NCBI RefSeq assembly: GCF_000022145.1 | Contig: NC_011891.1 | Coordinates: 2,182,001-2,246,000 of the forward strand | Origin: Anaeromyxobacter dehalogenans 2CP-1 | GTDB lineage: Bacteria > Myxococcota > Myxococcia > Myxococcales > Anaeromyxobacteraceae | Direction of reading: 5' to 3' | Length of the DNA stretch: 64,000 bases | In this document: positions 1 to 9,240 of the stretch, piece after piece | How positions within the stretch are numbered: the first letter of the stretch is position 1 | Layout of the letters: every line of letters starts with the position of its first letter | Made by a program: the position numbers and the translations under genes | The notes under the pieces: model-generated | Databases searched by the model: none | What the model was told of the DNA's origin: nothing | What the model saw: only the letters and a program-made list of their open reading frames with translations

Positions 1-267
1 CGCCAGGTGGCGGTCCAGCTCCGCGACCGCGAGGTCGGTGTCGCCGTTCTGGAGCAGCGCGAGCGCCACGCCGCGCGACGCCTCGCGGCTGCGCGGGTTC
101 TCGGCGAGCGCCTTGCGGTACGCCTCCACCGCGGCGGCGCAGTTGCCGATGCGCAGGTTGGCGCGGCCGCGCGCGAGGTACCAGGCCTCCGAGATCCCGG
201 CGGGCCGGGCGGCGGCGGGAAGCGCGATCGCGGCCGCCAGCGCGGCGGCAAGGAGGGCTCGGATCAT
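1..267 (-). CDS. TPR-repeat secreted protein, N-terminal part (cut by window edge)
   Basis: Only the first 89 codons lie inside the window and the frame is open at base 1. The protein starts with a hydrophobic Ala-rich signal peptide (about residues 1-20) and continues with a tetratricopeptide-like helix pair (motifs AWYLARGRANL, AAVEAYRKALAENP). It starts 30 bases after the stop of the GH8/cellulose synthase fusion on the same strand, so it is probably the next gene of that operon. A periplasmic TPR protein in this place could play the BcsC/PgaA-like export role. That is inferred from position only, because any C-terminal barrel lies outside the window. Confidence 0.7.
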   Translation of the reverse strand, partial: MIRALLAAALAAAIALPAAARPAGISEAWYLARGRANLRIGNCAAAVEAYRKALAENPRSREASRGVALALLQNGDTDLAVAELDRHLA

Positions 268-297
268 CGGGCGGGACTCCCCTCGAGCGTCAGGTCG

Positions 298-3200
298 TCA
301 GGCAGCAAGGTAGGCATGCGGCTCGGCGCCCGGGACGGGCTCCGCCTGGAGCGCCAAGCCCAGCCGCCACAGGCCCGGGAGGATGCGATGCGCGTGGGCC
401 ACGCGAGCCCAGGCGATCCCCTCCGGGGCGAGCAGGGCCAGCGACGTCCCCGGGGCCGGCATGGCATCGCCCGGGCCGGCGGCGACGAGGCCCAGCCCGC
501 CGGGCGACGCGTCCACCGCGATGGCCCGGCAGGCGCGCCCCGCACCGCAGAGCCGGAGCGGCCGCAGCGCCCGGCGCCGCGCCCCGAGGCGGCGCCGCGG
601 GCGGAGCGGCCGGACCGCCCGCCACAGCCCGGCGAGGAGGTGCCAGGCCATGGCCGCCTGCCATCGGCTGCGCCCGTCGTGCGCGCCCGCGTGCGCCCCG
701 TCGGCCGAGAACGCGATCCGGACCAGCGCGCGCGCCTCGGCCGCGGAGACGCCCTGGAACGCGAGCCCGGCGCGAGGCGCCCCGCCCACCGCCTCGAGGT
801 ACGCGACCCGGGCGCGGAGCCGGAGCCGCTCAGGTCCGTCGAACGTCACCTCCACCTCGGCCGGCAGCGCGGCGCCGGCCGGCAGCGCCACCGCGGCGCC
901 GCCGCGGGCGAGGTCGAGCGTGGTCGCGGCGAGGGACAGCCCCGGAGCGTCCAGCCGCACCGGCACGCGCCGCCGGATCCGCTCGTCCTCGCGGCGCTGC
1001 GGGCGCTCCCATGCGACGAGCAGCGCGAGCAGCACCGAGACGAGGTTCGCGGCCGCCCAGGCCAGGTTGAACGCGTACGCCTCGACCTCGATGCCGAACG
1101 CCCACAGCTCCGCCGCGCCCTTGGCGATGGCGAGCAGCCCGACGGCCGCGGCCGCGAGCGTGAACGCCGAGGTGCGCAGGTCGAAGCGGCGCCGCTCGGA
1201 GCGCACGCCCTTGGGGGTCACCTTGAAGCCGAGGCGCTTCGGAAGGAGCAGGTCGAGCGTGGCGCGCGCGAGCGGGAACGCCACCGCGCCCTCGTACAGG
1301 CTGCCCCAGAGCAGCCGCGGCCAGCCCGGCACCAGCGCCGACGCGGCCAGCGGCGCGGCGACCAGGTGCGGGAGGAGGTACGCGAGCAGCACCGGCAGCT
1401 CGGCGAACAGCGGGTGCAGGTGGAACAGGAGGTACGCGAGCGGCGTGGCGAAGAACACCAGCCGGGCCAGCGGGAAGAAGAAGTACCAGAGCGAGGCGAG
1501 GTAGCCGACGCGGTGCCGGAGCGGCAGCCCGCGCTGGAGGAGCGGGTTGTCGCGGAAGAAGATCTGCAGGCAGCCCAGCATCCAGCGCCGCCGCTGCACC
1601 ACGTAGCTCGCGAGGTCCTCGGCGGAGAGCCCGGCGGCGAGGTCCTCGTCCACGAAGCGCGTGCGCCAGCCCCTCGCGTGCAGCTTCTGGCTGGTGTGGA
1701 TGTCCTCGGTGATGGAGAGCAGGTGGAAGCCGCCCACCGAGGCGAGCGCCTCGCGGCGGAACACCGCGCCGCTGCCCACGAAGAACGCGCCGCCCCAGCG
1801 GTCCCGCGCGCCCTGGATGGCGTGGTTGAACAGGTCCGCCTCGTTCGGCACCGAGGCCGGCGCGCCGAGCGCGCGCTGGAAGACGTCGGGGTTGTAGAAG
1901 TGGTGCGGCGTCTGGACCACGCCGAGCCGCGGGTCGCGGAAGCAGGGCACGGTCCGCTCCAGGAACGCGGCGGTGGGCACGTGGTCGGTGTCGAACACCA
2001 CCACCAGCTCGCCGTCGGTGCGCTGGAGCGCCGCGTTCAGGTTGCCGGCCTTGGCGTGCCGGCGCGGGCCGGCCAGGTAGCGGGCGCCGTGCTCGGCCGC
2101 GAGCCGGGCCACCTCCCCGCGGTGCGAGTCGTCGCAGACCACGATGGTCTTCCGCGGGTAGCGCATCGCCGCGCAGGCGGCGAGCGTCTTGTCGAGGATG
2201 TCGAGCGGCTCGGAGTAGATGGGCACCATCACGTCCACCGACGGGTGCGGCTCGCCGGCCTGGAGCGGCGGCTCGGGCGGGCGGGCGCGGTGGCGGAGCC
2301 CGACCTGCACCACGAGGAGCGCGACGGTGGAGAGCGCGTAGGCCTCGGCGGCGAGGAGCGCCAGCGAGAGGGCGGGGCCGAGCGGCTCGACGAAGTTGAG
2401 CGTCGAGCCGGCGCGCCAGGCGAGGTACCGGATCGACAGGCCGAGCGCGAGCGCCACCAGCGCCGCCCGCGCCGGCCAGAGCCGCCGCGCGAGCGGCGCG
2501 AGCCCGAGCGCCAGCGCGACCGGGAGCAGCGGGAAGCGGTCGCGGAACGCGCCCCAGTCGAGCGAGGACAGGAACGCGAGCGGCTCGTCGAAGCGGCGCA
2601 GGAGCCCTGCCTCCAGGGCGCGCCCGAACCAGAGCCAGTTGTGCAGGTAGTACGGCGTCGCCTCGCCGGAGAGGGCCCGGTCGAACAGCGCGTCGAGCTT
2701 CGACGTCCGCATGGCGCGCGCCAGGTCCGGGTCCTCCACCTGCGCGAGCGCCTGCACCGAGGCGAGGTGGGGGAGCCCGTCCAGCCCGGAGAGGGGGCGG
2801 CCCGAGGTCGTGTACCGCTCGCGCAGCCGCCCCTCGTCGCGGAACGCCTCGGCGGGGAAGCGGAGCAGCCGCGCGCGCAGCTCCGCCTCGCCGCGCCGCC
2901 CGAACCAGCGCGCGTCGAGCGCCACGCGCCAGTAGATCGGCACCGCGTCGTAGCCGAACGCGTCGGGCTGCCCGCCCGGGCGCGCCAGCAGCAGCTCGCC
3001 GGTGCGCGGGTCCACCCAGATCCGCTCGGGCGGGAGCGCCAGGCCCTTCTCGATCAGGAGGAACCGCAGCACCTGGTAGCTCGACTCGACCAGCTCGGCC
3101 CAGGGCCGCTCCGGATCCACGTCGGCGAACACCTGGTACGCGTACGGCGCGAGGTAGGCGACGTGGATCGTCGGGTAGCGCTCGGCGGGCGCCCAGTTCC

Positions 3201-3720
3201 CGCCGGTGGGGAGCCAGCGCCCGCCGGCGCGGATCACCTCGCGCGCCCAGAGGTCGGCGAGCAGCGGGCGCGCCGCCTCGAGGTAGCGCGGGTCGCCGAA
3301 GCGGCGCGACGCGAGCACCAGCGCGAGCGCCACGTCCTGGTCCGCGTCGGTGGCGGCGTTCCGGTCCTGGACCTTGCCGCCCAGCCAGCGCCACGCCAGC
3401 AGCCGGTCCTCGCGCACCGCCAGGTTCTCGCGCGTCCAGCGCCAGACCGCGTCGAGCGTGGCGCGGTCGTCCATCCACACCGCGCGGAGCATGGCGTAGC
3501 CCTGGCCCTCGGAGGTGGTGACGCCGCCCTCGTCGAGCGCCGCGACCCGGCCGCCCAGCACGTGGGTGTACCGGTAGTAGCTCCACAGGGCGGAGAGCCC
3601 GTCGCGGTCCTGCGCGGCCGCGCGCGGGCGCGGCTCGGCGTGGCCGCACCCCGCGAGCAGGGCCGGCGGGGCGCACAGGACGGCGAGCAGGGGGGCGAGG
3701 TTCCGGGCGGTCGGCCGCAT
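298..3720 (-). CDS. GH8 endoglucanase-cellulose synthase (BcsA-type GT2) fusion with PilZ-like C-terminus
   Basis: A 1140-residue protein. I start it at the ATG that gives a lipoprotein signal (lipobox LLAGC, about residues 17-21); the frame extends 49 codons further upstream but that part is unlike protein. Residues about 35-400 match the glycoside hydrolase 8/BcsZ layout: TSEGQGYAM with Glu71 as likely acid, and an Asp cluster at 125-129. Membrane helices follow at about 415-480. A processive GT2 domain then shows Asp496, DTD 577-579, TED 671-673 and QRRRW 709-713, followed by more helices. The tail has a PilZ-like RIRRR (914) with DLARGG (936, Ser of DxSxxG replaced by Ala) and a second DASPGG (1070). 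Predicted role: inner-membrane synthesis of a beta-glucan with a built-in periplasmic trimming domain. BcsZ and BcsA are normally separate proteins, so the fusion is the odd point. Confidence 0.88.
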   Translation of the reverse strand: MRPTARNLAPLLAVLCAPPALLAGCGHAEPRPRAAAQDRDGLSALWSYYRYTHVLGGRVAALDEGGVTTSEGQGYAMLRAVWMDDRATLDAVWRWTRENLAVREDRLLAWRWLGGKVQDRNAATDADQDVALALVLASRRFGDPRYLEAARPLLADLWAREVIRAGGRWLPTGGNWAPAERYPTIHVAYLAPYAYQVFADVDPERPWAELVESSYQVLRFLLIEKGLALPPERIWVDPRTGELLLARPGGQPDAFGYDAVPIYWRVALDARWFGRRGEAELRARLLRFPAEAFRDEGRLRERYTTSGRPLSGLDGLPHLASVQALAQVEDPDLARAMRTSKLDALFDRALSGEATPYYLHNWLWFGRALEAGLLRRFDEPLAFLSSLDWGAFRDRFPLLPVALALGLAPLARRLWPARAALVALALGLSIRYLAWRAGSTLNFVEPLGPALSLALLAAEAYALSTVALLVVQVGLRHRARPPEPPLQAGEPHPSVDVMVPIYSEPLDILDKTLAACAAMRYPRKTIVVCDDSHRGEVARLAAEHGARYLAGPRRHAKAGNLNAALQRTDGELVVVFDTDHVPTAAFLERTVPCFRDPRLGVVQTPHHFYNPDVFQRALGAPASVPNEADLFNHAIQGARDRWGGAFFVGSGAVFRREALASVGGFHLLSITEDIHTSQKLHARGWRTRFVDEDLAAGLSAEDLASYVVQRRRWMLGCLQIFFRDNPLLQRGLPLRHRVGYLASLWYFFFPLARLVFFATPLAYLLFHLHPLFAELPVLLAYLLPHLVAAPLAASALVPGWPRLLWGSLYEGAVAFPLARATLDLLLPKRLGFKVTPKGVRSERRRFDLRTSAFTLAAAAVGLLAIAKGAAELWAFGIEVEAYAFNLAWAAANLVSVLLALLVAWERPQRREDERIRRRVPVRLDAPGLSLAATTLDLARGGAAVALPAGAALPAEVEVTFDGPERLRLRARVAYLEAVGGAPRAGLAFQGVSAAEARALVRIAFSADGAHAGAHDGRSRWQAAMAWHLLAGLWRAVRPLRPRRRLGARRRALRPLRLCGAGRACRAIAVDASPGGLGLVAAGPGDAMPAPGTSLALLAPEGIAWARVAHAHRILPGLWRLGLALQAEPVPGAEPHAYLAA

Positions 3721-3824
3721 CGCGGCGCACGGTGGGGGCCGGTGCCGCGCGGGGGAAGCGCCGCGCCGGGGGCGGAACCACGTCGGGGGCGGACGCGGCC
3801 CGGGGGTGACGCAGCCCCCGTGCG

Positions 3825-4640
3825 CTACCGGCGGCGCACGGCCGCGATCACGTTCGGGACCGGCCACGCGTCGCGGTTGTCGGCGGCCGGCGCCGCCTCG
3901 AACGCGCCCACCCGCTCCAGCTCGCGCCCGCCGCCGCGCACGAACAGCTGCGCCTCGGGGCCGCCCTCGACGTACATCGCCTGCCGCAGGTCGAGCGGCA
4001 GCGCCAGCAGCGCGTTCACCAGCTCGTGCACCGGCCAGGGGCTGCGCGCGTGGATGAACAGCACGCGCCCCTTGCCGTCCACGCCCACCGCCGCGGCCGA
4101 GGTCCGGCGCGCCGACGGGGCCCAGACGTTCTTGCGCTGGCAGGAGACCATCCGGATCGACTGCACCGCCGCGCCGTAACCGCGCAGCGCGCCGTCCAGG
4201 TCCTCGCAGTCGCGGTCGATCATCCGCACCGCGGGCAGGCCGCGCTCCAGCGGGTCGAAGGCGAGCACGGTCCGGTCGCGCGAGACGCGCCGCTGGTTCA
4301 CGTGCTCGCGCGTCCGCATGAGCGAGACGCTGGTGCGGAAGTCCTCCTGGTACATGCTCGCGTTGATGGCGGCCGACGCGCCGGCCCGCTCCGCCCAGGC
4401 GCGCGCGGTGAGCAGCCCGCCGTGGCCGGGCGCCGAGGCGTTCAGGAGCCGCAGCTCGAAGCGGGCCGGGTCGATCCGCACCACCACGATCTTGCCGTCG
4501 CCGGCGACGCCGGGCGGACCGTCGAAGTGGCCCAGCTCCAGGCCGGGCTCGAGCGCCTGGAAGCCGGCCGGGGCGGCGGCCGGAGCGGCCCCGGCGAGCG
4601 CGAGGAGGGCGGCGAGGGCGAGCGCGGGCATCCCGCGCAT
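3825..4640 (-). CDS. Secreted phosphodiester glycosidase family protein (NAGPA/DUF2233-like)
   Basis: 271 residues with a clear signal peptide (MRGMPALALAALLALAGA, cleavage after an Ala-rich stretch). The body carries the NAGPA-family pattern: an AINASMY segment, a long loop with FDPLERG, and a C-terminal MYVEGGPEAQLFV segment close to the family's conserved glycine-rich end. Members are periplasmic or secreted hydrolases acting on sugar phosphodiesters, and several sit in exopolysaccharide loci. Here it lies 104 bases upstream of the GH8-BcsA gene on the same strand and back-to-back with phosphoglucomutase, which fits a polysaccharide job. The substrate cannot be read from the sequence. Confidence 0.7.
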   Translation of the reverse strand: MRGMPALALAALLALAGAAPAAAPAGFQALEPGLELGHFDGPPGVAGDGKIVVVRIDPARFELRLLNASAPGHGGLLTARAWAERAGASAAINASMYQEDFRTSVSLMRTREHVNQRRVSRDRTVLAFDPLERGLPAVRMIDRDCEDLDGALRGYGAAVQSIRMVSCQRKNVWAPSARRTSAAAVGVDGKGRVLFIHARSPWPVHELVNALLALPLDLRQAMYVEGGPEAQLFVRGGGRELERVGAFEAAPAADNRDAWPVPNVIAAVRRR

Positions 4641-4694
4641 TGTCGGGCCCGCACGAGGTCGTGACAAGGGCCGGGGGCGTGCCAGGATCCTTCC

Positions 4695-6335
4695 ATGGCC
4701 CATCCTCTCGCCGGAAAGCCCGCGCCGCGGGACGTGCTGGTGGACGTCCCCGACCTGCTCCGCCGCTACGCCGCGGACGCGCCCGACCCGTCCGTCCCCG
4801 CCCAGCGGGTCGCGTTCGGCACCTCCGGCCACCGCGGCTCCTCGCTGCGCCGGAGCTTCAACGAGGCGCACATCCTCGCGGTGGCGCAGGCCGTCTGCGA
4901 GCACCGCGCCCGCGCCGGGGTGACCGGTCCCCTGTTCCTGGGGCGCGACACGCACGCGCTGTCGGAGCCGGCGGAGCGGACCGCGCTGGAGGTGCTCGCC
5001 GCGAACGGCGTCGAGGTGGTGGTCTCGCAGGGCGGGGCGCCCGTCCCCACCCCGGTCGTCTCGCACGCCATCCTCACCGCGAACCGGGGGCGGACCGCGG
5101 GCCTGGCGGACGGGATCGTCATCACGCCCTCGCACAATCCGCCCGAGGACGGCGGCATCAAGTACAACCCGCCCGACGGCGGTCCGGCCGACACCGCCGT
5201 GACCGCGGCCATCGAGGCGCGCGCGAATGCGCTGCTCGCCGGCGGCAACCGCGAGGTGCGGCGCGTCCCGTGGGAGCGGGCGCGGCGGGCCGCCACGGTG
5301 CGCGAGCGCGACTACGTGCGGCCGTACGTGCAGGACCTCGCCGCGGCGGTGGACCTCGACGCCGCGCGGGGCGCGCCGCTCCGGGTGGGCGTGGACCCGC
5401 TGGGCGGCTCGAACGCGCACTACTGGGGCGCCATCGCCGAGGCGTTCGGGCTCGACCTCGAGGTGACGAACCCGGTGGTGGACCCGACGTTCGGCTTCAT
5501 GCCGCTCGACCACGACGGGAAGATCCGCATGGACTGCTCGTCGCCGTACGCGATGGCGAACCTGGTGGCGCTGAAGGACCGGTTCGACCTCGCCTTCGGC
5601 AACGACGCCGACTCCGACCGCCACGGCATCGTGACGCCGTCCGCAGGCCTGATGAACCCGAACCACTACCTGGCGGTCGCGATCGACTGGCTGTTCTCGC
5701 ACCGCGACGGCTGGCCGGCCGCGGCGGCCGTGGGCAAGACGCTGGTCTCGTCGGCGCTCATCGACCGGGTGGCGCGCCGGCTCGGGCGCCGCCTGGTGGA
5801 GGTGCCGGTCGGCTTCAAGTGGTTCGTGCCGGGCCTGCTCGACGGCAGCCTCGGCTTCGGCGGCGAGGAGAGCGCCGGGGCGACGTTCCTGCGGCGCGAC
5901 GGGAGCCCCTGGACCACCGACAAGGACGGGATGGTGATGGACCTGCTCGCGGTGGAGATCCGCGCCCGGAGCGGCCGCGATCCCGCGGAGCGGTACCGCG
6001 CGCTCGCCGCCGACCTGGGCGCGCCGGTCTACGCGCGCGTGGACGCGCCCGCCACGCCCGCCGAGAAGGCGATCCTGGGCAAGCTCGCGCCGGAGGCGGT
6101 CGCGGCCAAGACGCTCGCCGGCGACCCCATCACCGCGCGGCTGACGCGCGCCCCCGGGAACGGCGCCGCCATCGGCGGGCTCAAGGTGACGACGGAGCAG
6201 GGCTGGTTCGCGGCGCGGCCGTCCGGCACCGAGGACGTGTACAAGATCTACGCGGAGAGCTTCCGCGACGCGGCCCACCTGGATCGCATCCTGGGGGAGG
6301 CGAGGGCGATCGTGGCCGCGGCGCTGCGCGCGTGA
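4695..6335 (+). CDS. pgm: Phosphoglucomutase (alpha-D-glucose phosphate-specific)
   Basis: 546 residues, the normal length for the bacterial Pgm subfamily. The N-terminal [12 protein letters not shown] motif and the phosphoserine loop [11 protein letters not shown] (Ser146) are intact. The metal-binding loop [11 protein letters not shown] and the sugar-binding GGEESAG and PSGTED motifs follow in order. It interconverts glucose 1-phosphate and glucose 6-phosphate in the cytoplasm and so feeds UDP-glucose synthesis. It is transcribed away from the polysaccharide genes on the left with only 54 bases between the start codons, so the promoters must overlap in that gap. Confidence 0.96.
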   Translation: MAHPLAGKPAPRDVLVDVPDLLRRYAADAPDPSVPAQRVAFGTSGHRGSSLRRSFNEAHILAVAQAVCEHRARAGVTGPLFLGRDTHALSEPAERTALEVLAANGVEVVVSQGGAPVPTPVVSHAILTANRGRTAGLADGIVITPSHNPPEDGGIKYNPPDGGPADTAVTAAIEARANALLAGGNREVRRVPWERARRAATVRERDYVRPYVQDLAAAVDLDAARGAPLRVGVDPLGGSNAHYWGAIAEAFGLDLEVTNPVVDPTFGFMPLDHDGKIRMDCSSPYAMANLVALKDRFDLAFGNDADSDRHGIVTPSAGLMNPNHYLAVAIDWLFSHRDGWPAAAAVGKTLVSSALIDRVARRLGRRLVEVPVGFKWFVPGLLDGSLGFGGEESAGATFLRRDGSPWTTDKDGMVMDLLAVEIRARSGRDPAERYRALAADLGAPVYARVDAPATPAEKAILGKLAPEAVAAKTLAGDPITARLTRAPGNGAAIGGLKVTTEQGWFAARPSGTEDVYKIYAESFRDAAHLDRILGEARAIVAAALRA

Positions 6336-6361
6336 GCCGGCCCGCCGCCGCGGAACGCGAT

Positions 6362-7195
6362 CTAGGGCGCGTCGGTGGGATCCCAGCTCGTCCGGTAGCC
6401 CTCGTCGAGCGCGTCGAGCGCGGCCAGGTCCGCGGGCGAGAGCGAGAACCCGAACACGTCGGCGTTCTCGCGGATGCGGTGCTCGTGCACCGACTTCGGG
6501 ATGGTCACCAGGCCGTGCTCGATGCCCCAGCGGATGAGCACCTGCGCGGGCGTGCGCTCGACCCGGTGCGCGATCCGCTGCAGCACCGGGTTCTCCATCT
6601 TGTGCCCGCGGACCAGCGGTCCGTACGCCTCGACCTGGATGCCGTTCGCCTGGCAGTGGTCCACCAGCCCGCGCTGGACCAGGAACGGGTGCAGCTCGAC
6701 CTGGTTCACCGAGGGCGGCTCGTTCGCCGACGCGAGCAGCTCGTCCAGGTGACGGATGGTGTAGTTCGACACGCCGATGGCCCGCGCCTTCCCCTCGGCC
6801 AGGATCCGCTCCATGGCGCGCCAGGTCTCGCCGCGCAGCTTCGGCACCGGCCAGTGGACGAGGTATAGGTCGAGCCGGTCGAGCCCGAGCCGCCGCAGGC
6901 TCTCGTCGCAGGCGCGCAGCGTCGAGTCGTAGCCGTGATCGGAGTTCCAGAGCTTGGTGGTGACGAAGACCTCGTCGCGCGGCACGCCGCTCTCGCGGAT
7001 GGCCGCGCCCACGTCCTCCTCGTTCCGGTAGGCGCGGGCGGTGTCCACCAGCCGGTACCCCAGCCGCAGCGCCGCGAGCACCGCGTTGCGCGTCTCGTCC
7101 CCGGGCGGAGACTGCCACACCCCCAGGCCGAGGATCGGCATGCGCACGCCGCCGCGAAGCTCGACGGTCGATCGGATCGTCCAGGCGCCGGCCAT
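6362..7195 (-). CDS. Aldo/keto reductase
   Basis: 277 residues, a full-length AKR5-like barrel. The catalytic tetrad is readable: Asp51 and Tyr56 in DTARAYRNE, Lys81 in TTKLWN and His114 in LVHWP. The NADPH-binding segment IPKSVHEHRIREN near the C-terminus is also present. It reduces aldehydes or ketones with NADPH in the cytoplasm; the physiological substrate is not evident. It converges with pgm, with stops 27 bases apart and no hairpin between them. Confidence 0.92.
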   Translation of the reverse strand: MAGAWTIRSTVELRGGVRMPILGLGVWQSPPGDETRNAVLAALRLGYRLVDTARAYRNEEDVGAAIRESGVPRDEVFVTTKLWNSDHGYDSTLRACDESLRRLGLDRLDLYLVHWPVPKLRGETWRAMERILAEGKARAIGVSNYTIRHLDELLASANEPPSVNQVELHPFLVQRGLVDHCQANGIQVEAYGPLVRGHKMENPVLQRIAHRVERTPAQVLIRWGIEHGLVTIPKSVHEHRIRENADVFGFSLSPADLAALDALDEGYRTSWDPTDAP

Positions 7196-7332
7196 GACGT
7201 CTCCTCCCCCTCGCGGCGGAACGGCGAACCGAGGGTCGAGACGACATAATGACGCAGGCCGGGCCGCCGCGCACCGCCCGCGTTTCGCGTGGGCGCTGCC
7301 GGCGGTGGGATGATCCCCCGGAGAGGTGACGC

Positions 7333-8184
7333 ATGCACGTGCTGGTGGCGGGGTGCGGCTGGCTGGGCTCGGCGATCGCGAGGCGGTTGCTGTTCGAGGG
7401 GCAGCGCGTCACCGGGATCCGTCGCGACCCGGCGCGGGCGGCGGCGCTGGCCTCGACCGGCATCGCGCCGCTCGCGCTGGACCTCGCCGCGCCGGGCGCC
7501 GAGGCGCGGCTGCCGGCGGTGGACGCGGTGGTCGCCTGTCAGTCGGCGACCTCCGACACGCCGGAGGCCTACCGCGCCGCGTACCTGGACGCGAACCGCG
7601 CGCTGCTCGCGCACGCACGCCGCTGCGGCGCGCGGCTCGTCTACACCGGGTCCACCGGCGTCCTCGGACAGAGCGACGGCCTCGACGTGGACGAGTCGAG
7701 CCCGCCCATGCCGCTCGGCCCGACGGCCGAGGTGCTGGCGGAGGCGGAGCGGGCGATCCAGGCGGCAGGCGCGGCGGGGCTGGGGGCCTGCGTGGTGCGC
7801 CTGTCCGGCCTGTACGGGCCAGGCCGGGCCGGCATCGTGGAGCGGGTGCGGAGCGGCCGGCTCGCGCTCGGGGCGGGGGAGCAGGCCTGGATGAACTTCT
7901 GCCACCTCGACGACGCGGTGTCGTTCGTGCTCGCCGCGATCGCGCGCGGCGCGCCGGGCGCGGTCTACCACGGGAGCGACGCGGCGCCGGCGCGCCGGCG
8001 CGAGGTGGTGCGCTGGATCGCGGACCGGATCGGCGTCGAGCCCGCCCGCGCCACGGTGGCGCCGCCGGGCCCGGACCGCCGCGTCCTCTCCGAGCGGACG
8101 CGCGCCGCGCTGGGCGTGACGCTCGCCTGCCCGAGCTTCCGGGAGGGGCTCATCCCGCTCGTGCCCGAGGTGCGGCGGGCCTGA
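7333..8184 (+). CDS. NAD(P)-dependent epimerase/dehydratase family protein (extended SDR, YeeZ-like)
   Basis: 283 residues with an N-terminal Rossmann fold (GCGWLG, residues 7-12) and an R/D-rich strand typical of extended SDRs. The Ser-Tyr-Lys triad of active epimerases is not visible: after YTGSTGVLG the expected YxxxK helix reads GPTAEVLAEAE. This matches the YeeZ-like branch of atypical SDRs, whose reactions are mostly unknown. A good ribosome site (GGAGAGG) lies 8 bases before the ATG. The downstream HIT gene converges with a gap of only 10 bases. Confidence 0.8.
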   Translation: MHVLVAGCGWLGSAIARRLLFEGQRVTGIRRDPARAAALASTGIAPLALDLAAPGAEARLPAVDAVVACQSATSDTPEAYRAAYLDANRALLAHARRCGARLVYTGSTGVLGQSDGLDVDESSPPMPLGPTAEVLAEAERAIQAAGAAGLGACVVRLSGLYGPGRAGIVERVRSGRLALGAGEQAWMNFCHLDDAVSFVLAAIARGAPGAVYHGSDAAPARRREVVRWIADRIGVEPARATVAPPGPDRRVLSERTRAALGVTLACPSFREGLIPLVPEVRRA

Positions 8185-8194
8185 GGCGCGGGCG

Positions 8195-8629
8195 TCACAG
8201 CGCGGCGGCCACGGCGCGCGCCGCGGCGGCGAGCGCGTCCTCGCCCAGCATGTCCTCCGGCCGGCCCTCGAAGCAGCGGCGGCCGCGCAGGCGCTCCGGG
8301 GTGGCGGCGGTGCGCGGGACGAGGTGCAGGTGGAAGTGGCGGAGCGCGTCGCCGATCGCGAACGCGTAGACGTGCTCGGCGCCGAGCACGGCGCGCTGCG
8401 CGTTCATCACGCGCGCGGCGAGCGGCCCGAGCGCGGCGAGCTCGGCGGGCGCGAGGTCGTACCAGGCGCGCGCGTGGCGCTCGCTGGTGAGCACCAGCCA
8501 GCCGGGGATGGGCGAGGCGTCGGCGAGCGCGTGCAGCGCGAAGCCGCCCTCGCGGCGCAGCAGCCCGCCAGGCACGCGGCCGCGGCCGAGGAGGAGCTCA
8601 CAGGCGGTGCAGGGGTCGGCGATGGACAT
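8195..8629 (-). CDS. HIT-family (histidine triad) protein
   Basis: 144 residues starting at MSIADPC. The open frame continues upstream but without protein-like content. The histidine triad HFHLHLVPR sits at residues 97-105 (His98, His100, His102), the nucleotide-binding and nucleophile motif of HIT hydrolases and transferases. An N-terminal CTAC pair could bind zinc, as in several HIT proteins. Probably a cytoplasmic nucleotide phosphoramidase or diadenosine-polyphosphate-type hydrolase; the exact substrate is unknown. Confidence 0.85.
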   Translation of the reverse strand: MSIADPCTACELLLGRGRVPGGLLRREGGFALHALADASPIPGWLVLTSERHARAWYDLAPAELAALGPLAARVMNAQRAVLGAEHVYAFAIGDALRHFHLHLVPRTAATPERLRGRRCFEGRPEDMLGEDALAAAARAVAAAL

Positions 8630-8885
8630 GGCGACTCCGGTGTGGCGCGAAGCCGCTGGTCGCGCCCGGAGCGAATCCCTGACGGAGCGCGGCGGACCGG
8701 GCGGCGGTTGCAAGCGTCCGTCATAGCAGACCTCGATGGGCGAGGCGTCCGGAGTGCGACCCGGAGGGGGCTTCCCCCGCGTGTGGTCAAGCCTCACGTT
8801 CGGGCTCACACAACGCGCCGAAAGTGGGAATGGCGGCGGCGCTTGCCTGTTTCCGACCCGAGCAGCCACCCGGGAGACCTCCAGC

Positions 8886-9122
8886 GTGCACACCCAGCCC
8901 AATCCGACCCCGCTCGCGACGCTCATCCGCTCCGAGACCACGGTCTCCGGCCATCGGAACCTCTACTGCTTCCACTACGACGCGTGCCTGGACGTCGCGG
9001 TGAAGCTCGACTGGGATAGCTGGTCCTGCGAGAAGTGCCCGCTGTTCCGGGTGCAGGAGGAGCCGCGCGCGTTCGCGGGGAGCTTCGCGAACGACCGCCG
9101 CGGCGGCGGCCAGGCTCACTAG
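8886..9122 (+). CDS. Small four-cysteine protein (CPLF-ending Cys motif), function unknown
   Basis: 78 residues from a GTG start with GGGAGA about 9 bases upstream; a longer reading of the frame lacks a ribosome site. It has four cysteines spaced C-x5-C-x14-C-x2-C, ending in CEKCPLFR, and no signal peptide. The same architecture (four Cys, last one inside CPLFR) appears in the 72-residue protein at 28205-28423, the first gene of the HybA/HybB operon. The pattern suggests a metal or Fe-S site, but no function can be assigned. It stands alone between the HIT gene and the M2 peptidase. Confidence 0.72.
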   Translation: MHTQPNPTPLATLIRSETTVSGHRNLYCFHYDACLDVAVKLDWDSWSCEKCPLFRVQEEPRAFAGSFANDRRGGGQAH

Positions 9123-9240
9123 CCCGTCGCGGGGCGGCCCGCGCGTCCCGCGCGGTCACGTCCGGCGCGCTCGCGTCTCAGGAACGGTCCGGTCCCGCCA
9201 TGCTGGCGGGCCCGTCGACCCCGTCCTAGGATCCGCGCGC

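Noticed and set aside
7-4179. Very long plus-strand open frame opposite the GH8-BcsA gene
   Set aside because: Low-complexity Arg/Gly/Ala/Pro translation typical of the antisense of a GC-rich gene; the minus-strand frame has real domains and catalytic motifs.
8863-8880. Sigma-54-like TGGCGG...TTGCC before the four-Cys gene at 8886
   Set aside because: The spacing between GG and GC is 11, not 10, bases; the spacing is rigid in known promoters.
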